From assembly GCA_036163455.1 (NCBI GenBank), contig JAYZKL010000019.1, forward strand, positions 1 to 13,739: 13,739 nucleotides of DNA, written 5' to 3'. Shown here in pieces: positions 8,773 to 13,739 of the stretch (within the stretch, counting starts at the first letter, position 1; each line of letters opens with the position of its first letter). The translations under genes and the position numbers were made by a program. Under the pieces are notes generated by a model that did not search any database, was not told where the DNA came from, and saw nothing but the letters and a program-made list of their open reading frames with translations. This DNA comes from GCA-2701705 sp036163455. Its GTDB lineage: Bacteria; Pseudomonadota; Gammaproteobacteria; GCA-002705445; GCA-002716945.

Positions 8773-10113
8773 TTATTTACCTATACAAAATTCAGAAAAA
8801 ATTTTCGAGAGAAGCTCCTCTGTACTATCTCCACCCGTTATTTGAAAAAGGCTTTCTTGTGCCAACTTAAGCTCCTCTGCTAACAATTCCAATTCATCAT
8901 TATCGAGATATTTTTTTGCGTTGTAAAGCGAGGTCAATGCACTTTTTGATGACTCCAGATGTCTGTTGCGAGCAGTTACAGTATTTTCAGATGAGGCATT
9001 ATAACTATCATTCATTTTGATCATTCCAAGGATATGATTTATTCCATAATTTTTCTTTGCAGATAGATAGATTTTATTTATTTTACCTTTTTTAATAACT
9101 GGCTCTTTTTTTGTTAAGTCTATTTTATTGAAAATCAAGTCGTAATTTTTTATTTGAAATTTATTTATTATTTTTTTATCTTCTTTGGTAAAGCCAACAG
9201 TGTCATCAACTACGTAAAATACATTATCTGATTTTTGTATAGCCTCTCTAGTTTTTTTAATTCCTTCTTTCTCAATCTCATCTGTTGATTCTCTAAGCCC
9301 AGCAGTATCAATTACTACAAATGAGTGGTTATCAGACTGTATTTCATATTGTATTGAATCTCTTGTGGTTCCAGGTGTATTTGAAACTATTGACGAGCTC
9401 TGACCGAGCAAGGAATTAATTAAAGATGACTTTCCAACGTTTGGCCTCCCTGTTACACAAAAGATATTTTGTTTACTAAGCTTTATTCCTTGGTTAGCAA
9501 CAGAAATTATTTCGTTAACTCTCATTGTAATATGGTCGATGTCGTTCATTAGCGCGGAGTTCTTGTTTTCTGGAATGTTGTCTTCTGGAAAGTTAATTAT
9601 TGATTCAATTTTTGCCCTGAGTTCTAAAATTTTTTTATTTGCCTCTGATATTTTGTCAGAAAAAACACCGTTTAGTGAATTAAATGATCCTTTAACAGCC
9701 TTCAAGCTGCTTGAGGTTATTAGATCTGATACTGCCTCCGCCTGGGCTAAATCAATTTTTCCATTTAAAAATGCTTTTTCTGTAAACTCACCAGGCCTTG
9801 CATGTTGTACTGTTTCCCCCACTATATTTTCTAGAATTGCATCTAAAATTACTGGGTTGCCATGAGCGTGTACCTCTAACATATCCTCTCCCGTATATGA
9901 ATTTGGTTTTTTGTAATAGATTGCTATTACATTATCTATAGCATCTCCCTCTTTATCATAAAATTTTCTTAAAGAAGCCTCTCTAGGCATTAACTTTTTT
10001 TTAAAAATTTTTTTTATTAGGTTTAATGTTTCTGGTCCAGAAACTCTTATTGCTCCAATCCCTGAATTACCTGGCGGCGTTGAGATAGCAGCAATCGTTT
10101 TTTCTCTACTCAT
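8773..10113 (-). CDS. mnmE: tRNA modification GTPase MnmE (TrmE)
   Basis: Potassium-dependent GTPase that works with MnmG on wobble U34. The protein is 446 aa (E. coli 454 aa). The N-terminal tetrahydrofolate-binding domain begins TIAAISTPPGNSGIGAIRVSG (6-26). The G domain is inserted into a helical domain: G1 GRPNVGKS (222-229), G2 PGTTRD (247-252), G3 DTAGLRES (269-276), G4 NKID (329-332), and SAK (351-353) as G5. The protein ends in the catalytic C-terminal motif CIGK (443-446). All GTPase and catalytic residues are present. It lies 4 bp after yidC and abuts mnmG. Codons 35-40 include an A8-T5-A8 run, unusually long even here. Confidence 0.98.
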   Translation of the reverse strand: MSREKTIAAISTPPGNSGIGAIRVSGPETLNLIKKIFKKKLMPREASLRKFYDKEGDAIDNVIAIYYKKPNSYTGEDMLEVHAHGNPVILDAILENIVGETVQHARPGEFTEKAFLNGKIDLAQAEAVSDLITSSSLKAVKGSFNSLNGVFSDKISEANKKILELRAKIESIINFPEDNIPENKNSALMNDIDHITMRVNEIISVANQGIKLSKQNIFCVTGRPNVGKSSLINSLLGQSSSIVSNTPGTTRDSIQYEIQSDNHSFVVIDTAGLRESTDEIEKEGIKKTREAIQKSDNVFYVVDDTVGFTKEDKKIINKFQIKNYDLIFNKIDLTKKEPVIKKGKINKIYLSAKKNYGINHILGMIKMNDSYNASSENTVTARNRHLESSKSALTSLYNAKKYLDNDELELLAEELKLAQESLFQITGGDSTEELLSKIFSEFCIGK

Positions 10114-10117
10114 GACC

Positions 10118-11731
10118 CTAAGAGTTTATAATTCTTTTGTTTATCACATACTGTTGAGCTATTGATAGAACATTGTTGGTCAGCCAATATAAAACCAGGC
10201 CTGACGGGAACGTTGCAAACAAAAATGTAAAAATAATTGGCAAGAACATAAAAATTTTCTGTTGCATTGGTTCCACCGGTGCAGGATTTAGTTTTTGTTG
10301 AATGTACATTGATATCCCCATAGCTATTGGTAGTATAAACAATGGGTCGGCACTTGATAAATCTCTAATCCATGCAATAAATGGCGCTTGTCTCATTTCT
10401 ACGCTTTCTATTAAAACCCAGTAAAGGGCAATAAAAACTGGTATTTGAATAAGTATTGGGAGACATCCACCTAATGGGTTTACTTTTTCTTCTTTGTACA
10501 TCCGCATCAATGCTTCGCTGTACTTCTTTTTATCTTCACCATATCTTTCTTTTAGGGATTGCATTCTAGGTGTTAACTTTTTCATTTTAGCCATAGATCT
10601 ATAGCTTGTTTCAGATAACTTAAAGAAAAGTAATTTAATTAAAATCGTGAGGAAGACAATAGCCCAACCCCAATTGCCTAAAACAAGAAATAGTTTTTTT
10701 AAAATCCAAAACAATGGCGCTGCAATAAAGGTAAGAGACCCATAATCAACAGTTAAAACTAAATTCTCAGAAATAGATTCCAGCTCGTTTTGATTTTTAG
10801 GGCCAACAAATAATCTGCTTACAAATAGGCGTTCACTCTTTGGTTGTATTTCTTGATAATCATTTACTGCACCAATTAAAAAAATCTTATTTAACCCATC
10901 GGGCATATATTTTGTATATACGGTGGCAGCTGTTCTTTCTTGTTCTGAATAAGGAATCCAAGCAGTTAAAAAATAATGTTCCAGCATGCTAATCCATCCT
11001 GCCTGAAGGTTTTTCAAAAGAGGGGCTTCTTGTATTTCTTCAAAATCTACTTTTACAAATTTTTCGTCAGAATCGTAATAAGCTGCACCCGTATATGTAT
11101 ATAAAAACTGATTTGTGCTAGAAGTTCCCTCGCTTCTTTCTATGCTATTGTACTGCCTCCAATAAGATGTTTTGCTGCTATTGTTTATAATCTTTTGAGA
11201 GACTGTGATCAAGTGTGAATTATTGACGAAAGTGTATGTTTTCGATATCTTGCTTCCATCTCCTGTTTCCCCATATAAAGTGACATCTAGTTTTTCTTTA
11301 TTAGACATCTTATATAGCTGTTTATCTGATGAAAAAAAAGGTGGGGCCTGTCTGCTTTTGTTTTGTACTCCAATCTTAGCAATATAGTTTTTGTTTTTAG
11401 AGTCTAATAAAATAATATTGCCTGAGTTTCTGTCTTGCGATTTTGAATAATTCAATAGCTCTGTGTATATGATAGAGCCATCTAATAAACTAATTTTTAT
11501 ATTCTGATTATTTGTGACAACCGTAACATAATTCTTGTCATACTTTTGTGTTGTTGTTGGGATTGTTGTATTTTTTGGTTCATCCTGATTTCCAGATATA
11601 CTAGTTTCTGGGATTTCGTTTTGGGTTGTTTTAGTTGGCATTGATGGTTCTGAATAATCTCTGTCCCAAGCATCAAAGAGCAAGATAATGATAAAGGCTA
11701 ATGCGCTATATAAAAAAACCCTATTGCTCAT
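10118..11731 (-). CDS. yidC: Membrane protein insertase YidC (Oxa1 family)
   Basis: Inner-membrane insertase and chaperone that inserts small membrane proteins, including the Fo c subunit, alone or with SecYEG. From the ATG at 11731 the protein is 537 aa (E. coli 548 aa). A first membrane helix (about 4-18) precedes the periplasmic P1 domain to about 340, then five helices of the Oxa1 core with MAKMKKLTPRMQSLKERYG (cytoplasmic loop), EEKVNPLGGCLP and MQQKIFMFLPIIFTFLFATF. The groove residue that is R366 in E. coli is Lys366 here, a common variant. A GTG at 11737 is also in frame, but the GAG ribosome element (11737-11739) overlaps it, whereas it sits 5 bp before the ATG, so I choose the ATG. 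It overlaps yidD by 11 bp. Confidence 0.97.
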   Translation of the reverse strand: MSNRVFLYSALAFIIILLFDAWDRDYSEPSMPTKTTQNEIPETSISGNQDEPKNTTIPTTTQKYDKNYVTVVTNNQNIKISLLDGSIIYTELLNYSKSQDRNSGNIILLDSKNKNYIAKIGVQNKSRQAPPFFSSDKQLYKMSNKEKLDVTLYGETGDGSKISKTYTFVNNSHLITVSQKIINNSSKTSYWRQYNSIERSEGTSSTNQFLYTYTGAAYYDSDEKFVKVDFEEIQEAPLLKNLQAGWISMLEHYFLTAWIPYSEQERTAATVYTKYMPDGLNKIFLIGAVNDYQEIQPKSERLFVSRLFVGPKNQNELESISENLVLTVDYGSLTFIAAPLFWILKKLFLVLGNWGWAIVFLTILIKLLFFKLSETSYRSMAKMKKLTPRMQSLKERYGEDKKKYSEALMRMYKEEKVNPLGGCLPILIQIPVFIALYWVLIESVEMRQAPFIAWIRDLSSADPLFILPIAMGISMYIQQKLNPAPVEPMQQKIFMFLPIIFTFLFATFPSGLVLYWLTNNVLSIAQQYVINKRIINS

Positions 11732-11978
11732 TTTCACTCTTTTTTTTCATAGGAACTGGGTCATATCCAAAAGTGCCGCCAGGCCTACAGTTAATGATTC
11801 GTTTTAGAGAAAGAAATAGGCCCATAAAAAAACCTCTTTTTCTAAAAGCTTCTATGCAATAAGAGGAGCATGTCGGCTGATGCCTGCAACTTGAAACAAA
11901 AAGCGGGGAAAGACACTTTTTATATACGATAATTGGAAGTGTTATTATTTTGATAAAGATTTTTTCAATTCTTTCCAT
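11721..11978 (-). CDS. yidD: Membrane protein insertion efficiency factor YidD
   Basis: Small membrane-associated protein that assists YidC-dependent insertion. The protein is 85 aa, as in E. coli. The conserved core is LSPLFVSSCRHQPTCSSY (23-40), then CIEAFRKRGFFMG, LSLKRIINCRPGG (57-69) and GYDPVP (71-76). Cysteines 31, 37 and 64 match the family pattern; the usual RFYPTCS is RHQPTCS here. An amphipathic N-terminal helix (about 5-20) probably provides membrane contact. It overlaps rnpA by 34 bp upstream and yidC by 11 bp downstream, so it is nearly nested between them. The ATG at 11978 lies inside the rnpA tail. The C-terminal tail contains the A8 run discussed as a finding. Confidence 0.96.
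   Translation of the reverse strand: MERIEKIFIKIITLPIIVYKKCLSPLFVSSCRHQPTCSSYCIEAFRKRGFFMGLFLSLKRIINCRPGGTFGYDPVPMKKKSENEQ
11737..11747 (-). promoter_or_regulatory. Ribosome binding region of yidC with A8 run inside yidD
   Basis: On the minus strand the last codons of yidD contain eight A residues (11740-11747) followed by GAG (11737-11739). GAG is 5 bp upstream of the yidC ATG and overlaps the alternative GTG start, which therefore would have no ribosome site of its own. This site decides the yidC start and links its translation to that of yidD. Confidence 0.5.
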
Positions 11979-12304
11979 TCTTGAATGTATATGTTATCAA
12001 TGTTTATCTTAGGCGCATTTATTTTTTGCTTAATTACAACGAGGATATCATAAGAGAATAAGTCTTTTTGGTCTTTTTTAAAGTCTTCTCTTATTTTTCT
12101 CCTTAATTTATTTCTAAGAACTGCAAGTGAAAGTGTTTTTTTGGGTATAAATATTCCTAGGCGCGGGACTTTTTCTGTATTTTTTTTATAAAAAATATTT
12201 TGTGAAACGCCTATAATTTTTTTTTCTTTTTTAAAAGCAGTTAAGGTATTAGAATCTATTTTAAAAAAAACTGAGGCTCTTGTTTTTATAATTTTTACGG
12301 ACAA
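11945..12304 (-). CDS. rnpA: Ribonuclease P protein component
   Basis: Basic protein cofactor of RNase P, which binds the 5' leader and helps the catalytic RNA mature tRNAs. The protein is 119 aa, as in E. coli. The family signature, usually RNRIKRxxRE, is seen as AVLRNKLRRKIREDF (61-75), preceded by RLGIFIPKKTLSLA (48-61). N-terminal residues are Lys- and Phe-rich as expected (FFKIDSNTLTAFKKEK). The start is the TTG at 12304, which overlaps the rpmH stop by 10 bp; no in-frame ATG or GTG occurs near it. The sequence is otherwise divergent, but the motif, size, basic charge and position after rpmH make the identity secure. Confidence 0.93.
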   Translation of the reverse strand: MSVKIIKTRASVFFKIDSNTLTAFKKEKKIIGVSQNIFYKKNTEKVPRLGIFIPKKTLSLAVLRNKLRRKIREDFKKDQKDLFSYDILVVIKQKINAPKINIDNIYIQEWKELKKSLSK

Positions 12305-12429
12305 AGTGTTGCTCGGCCCTTCGCTCTTCTAGAATTAATTATAGATCGGCCGGAAGCCGTTTTCATTCTTGAACGAAATCCATGCTTTCTCTTCTTTTTT
12401 AGGTTGCTTGGCTGAAATGTTCGCTTCAT
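12295..12429 (-). CDS. rpmH: 50S ribosomal protein L34
   Basis: Very small, very basic protein of the large ribosomal subunit. My minus-strand translation from the ATG at 12427-12429 gives 44 aa (E. coli 46 aa) beginning MKRTFQPSNLKKKRKHGFR and continuing RMKTASGRSIINSRRAKGRA, matching the L34 signature KRTxQPSxxKRxRxHGFRxRM and RRAKGR. The C-terminus, ATLCP, is atypical: most gammaproteobacterial copies end in RLxx(S/A). Stop TAA at 12295-12297 overlaps the rnpA TTG start. A GAG element sits about 9 bp before the ATG. It is the first gene of the long minus-strand run and the likely start of the rpmH-rnpA-yidD-yidC transcript. Confidence 0.97.
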   Translation of the reverse strand: MKRTFQPSNLKKKRKHGFRSRMKTASGRSIINSRRAKGRATLCP

Positions 12430-12458
12430 GTCTTTTTACTCGTTTGTATATACTCCTG

Positions 12459-12486
12459 ATTATATATTTCTTTGTCAATATTTAAA
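12459..12486 (-). promoter_or_regulatory. Putative rpmH promoter
   Basis: On the minus strand TATAAT (12459-12464, perfect -10) is preceded after 16 bp by TTTAAA (12481-12486, 4 of 6 matches to the -35). A perfect -35 TTGACA (12473-12478) also lies inside this stretch, but only 8 bp from the TATAAT. It would need a -10 such as TATATA (12447-12452) at an over-long 20-bp spacing. The exact pairing is unclear; a promoter in this segment is likely because the long rpmH-led run needs one. Confidence 0.45.
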
Positions 12487-12503
12487 TTTATTTTTTTTTG
12501 TGG

Positions 12504-12509
12504 GATATT
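12504..12509 (+). promoter_or_regulatory. Weak candidate -10 of the dnaA promoter
   Basis: GATATT (4 of 6 matches to TATAAT) lies 26 bp upstream of the dnaA ATG; TTTAAA at 12481-12486 is 17 bp further upstream and could serve as -35. Both matches are weak. It is listed because it is the best I can see in front of dnaA. Confidence 0.2.
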
Positions 12510-12519
12510 AGTATTCTTG

Positions 12520-12528
12520 GCCTTAGGC
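12520..12528. repeat. 9-bp palindrome in the dnaA leader overlapping the ribosome site
   Basis: GCCT-T-AGGC is a perfect palindrome with a one-base centre, 7 bp upstream of the dnaA ATG. Its right arm AGG (12525-12527) is the only plausible ribosome-binding element. A protein bound here, or pairing in the mRNA, could limit DnaA synthesis, but the stem is too tight to form a good RNA loop. Confidence 0.3.
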
Positions 12529-12535
12529 AATCAAT

Positions 12536-13739
12536 ATGGATAATAACACAACACTATGGGACAAATGTCTCGAAACCTTTGAGCGCTTGCTTACTGAGAA
12601 ACAAATGAAGCTTTGGCTGCACCCGCTTAAAGTCAGAGTAGACGAAAAGACGCTGCATATTCATGCGCCCAATAGGTTTGTACAGGAATCTGTTCAAAAA
12701 AACTTTTTTTCTCTGATTGAACAAACCGTCATGGAGTTAAGCCCTGGCCAAATTGACAAAGTTTCATTGTCTCTAGCAACACCCGTGCCTTCGTCTCTGA
12801 CTGAATCTGCGCTTCCTGTTAGAAAATCAACCTTTACTTCTAACTTAAACGAATCATTGGTGTTTGATAATTTTGTTGAAGGAAAATCTAACCAGCTTGC
12901 TAAAGCCGCTGGTCAATCTATAGTTGCTAATCTAGGTCAATATAACCCGCTCTATATATATGGTGGCGTAGGACTTGGCAAAACACATCTGCTGCATTCT
13001 ATTGGGAACGAAATTATGCGTAAGTCTCCCAGGAAAAGGGTTGTCTATTTGCACTCAGAAAGGTTTGTCCAAAATATGGTTTCAGCCCTAAGACATGGAA
13101 AAATGGAAGACTTTAAAACATTTTATCGTTCAGTAGATGCTCTTCTACTTGATGATATGCAGTTTTTTGTTGGCAAAGAAAGATCGCAAGAGGAATTTTT
13201 TCACACATTTAATTCTCTTTTTGAATATAAAAAACAAGTTGTTCTGACGTCAGATAAGTACCCTAAAGAAATTGAGGGGTTGGAAGAAAGACTTAAGTCC
13301 AGATTGGTTTGGGGCAATGTTGTATCTATTGATCCTCCTGATTTAGAAACAAGGGTTGCTATTATTCATAGTAAAGCTGAGCTTTCGGGTGCAAATATTC
13401 CTGATGATGTTGCTTTTTTTCTTGCTAAAAATATCTATTCAAATGTTCGTGAGCTTGAGGGCTGTCTCCGCAGAGTTTTAGCCACATCTCACTTTAAGAG
13501 AGAGGTGGTAACTTTGGGTTTTGTGAAAGAAGCTTTAAGGGATTTGCTTTCTCTTCAAGAAAGGCAGCTTACAATTGAGCACATTCAAAAAACTGTTGCC
13601 ACTTATTATAAAATTAGGGTAAGTGATTTGCTGTCGTCAAAAAGAGACAGGAGAGTCACTATGCCGAGACATATGGCTATGTATTTATCAAAAGAGCTCA
13701 CTAGTCATAGTTTACCGAGCATTGGTGATGCGTTTGGTG
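12536..13739 (+). CDS. dnaA: Chromosomal replication initiator DnaA (3' end missing)
   Basis: AAA+ protein that binds and melts the origin. From the ATG at 12536 the frame stays open to the edge, giving 401 codons. Domain I is at about 1-85 (LWDKCLETFERLLTEKQMKLW near the start). The linker is short: the AAA+ core starts at about 103, versus about 127 in E. coli. Walker A GGVGLGKT is 143-150, Walker B LLLDDMQFF 203-211, sensor 1 LTSD 237-240, arginine-finger box ERLKSR 251-256 and sensor 2 NVRELEG 303-309. Domain IV contains YYKIRVSDLL and ends at ELTSHSLPSIGDAFGG. Recognition-helix residues differ (MPRH for E. coli RPRQ). About 35-40 residues, including the DHTTVLHA region, lie beyond the window. 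It is divergent from rpmH. Confidence 0.97.
   Translation, partial: MDNNTTLWDKCLETFERLLTEKQMKLWLHPLKVRVDEKTLHIHAPNRFVQESVQKNFFSLIEQTVMELSPGQIDKVSLSLATPVPSSLTESALPVRKSTFTSNLNESLVFDNFVEGKSNQLAKAAGQSIVANLGQYNPLYIYGGVGLGKTHLLHSIGNEIMRKSPRKRVVYLHSERFVQNMVSALRHGKMEDFKTFYRSVDALLLDDMQFFVGKERSQEEFFHTFNSLFEYKKQVVLTSDKYPKEIEGLEERLKSRLVWGNVVSIDPPDLETRVAIIHSKAELSGANIPDDVAFFLAKNIYSNVRELEGCLRRVLATSHFKREVVTLGFVKEALRDLLSLQERQLTIEHIQKTVATYYKIRVSDLLSSKRDRRVTMPRHMAMYLSKELTSHSLPSIGDAFG

Larger units (their letters stand above)
12430..12535. other. Divergent AT-rich spacer between rpmH and dnaA (origin-type position)
   Basis: This 106-bp spacer sits where Pseudomonas-type chromosomes carry oriC. It is very AT-rich, including TATATATTT near 12461-12469 and a T run (12491-12499) that could melt easily. 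I see no consensus DnaA box (TTATNCACA). The nearest string is TGTGGGATA at 12499-12507, a poor match. The spacer is short compared with E. coli oriC (about 245 bp). It must hold both the rpmH and dnaA promoters. It could be a minimal or altered origin, or only a promoter region with the origin elsewhere. Confidence 0.45.

Noticed and set aside
10138..10147. DnaA-box-like TTATCACA in the yidC tail
   Set aside because: It lacks one C compared with TTATCCACA and lies inside coding sequence; isolated.
10118..11737. Loss of the essential YidC groove arginine as a defect
   Set aside because: The residue is Lys, a common functional variant in proteobacteria; the charge is kept.

Overview
The window is the chromosomal dnaA region of a bacterium with very AT-rich DNA (roughly one third G+C by eye). 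The gene order dnaA / rpmH-rnpA-yidD-yidC-mnmE-mnmG-rsmG-parA-parB / atpI-B-E-F-H-A-G is the classic gammaproteobacterial origin-proximal layout. The proteins align well from memory with E. coli homologues: AtpA is 513 aa with R376, MnmG keeps C277, and MnmE ends in CIGK. Low G+C, tight packing and no accessory genes suggest a streamlined, possibly marine, gammaproteobacterium. A SAR86-like or similar lineage is a guess, not something the sequence proves.

Layout: positions 1-4412 hold most of the F1Fo ATP synthase operon on the minus strand (atpI, atpB, atpE, atpF, atpH, atpA and the 5' part of atpG; atpD and atpC would lie beyond the window edge). A 103-bp gap (4413-4515) holds a good sigma70-type promoter for this operon. 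Positions 4516-12429, also minus strand, are a near-continuous run: chromosome segregation (parB, parA), 16S rRNA methylation (rsmG), tRNA wobble-uridine modification (mnmG, mnmE), membrane protein insertion (yidC, yidD), RNase P protein (rnpA) and ribosomal protein L34 (rpmH). Gaps are 44 bp or less, and rpmH/rnpA, rnpA/yidD, yidD/yidC and rsmG/parA overlap. A 106-bp AT-rich spacer (12430-12535) separates rpmH from the divergent dnaA, which is open to the right edge and lacks its 3' end.

All minus-strand genes run away from the rpmH-dnaA spacer, as expected if replication starts near it. Even so, I found no consensus DnaA box there or elsewhere in the window, and no consensus parS. The window is essentially conserved housekeeping DNA. 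I see no mobile element, CRISPR array, RNA gene or new system. The points most worth a second look are in the details: an altered DnaA recognition helix next to a very short spacer, an unusually divergent RsmG, an A8 tract at the yidD/yidC overlap that could produce a fusion, and a Glu-type c subunit in the ATP synthase.
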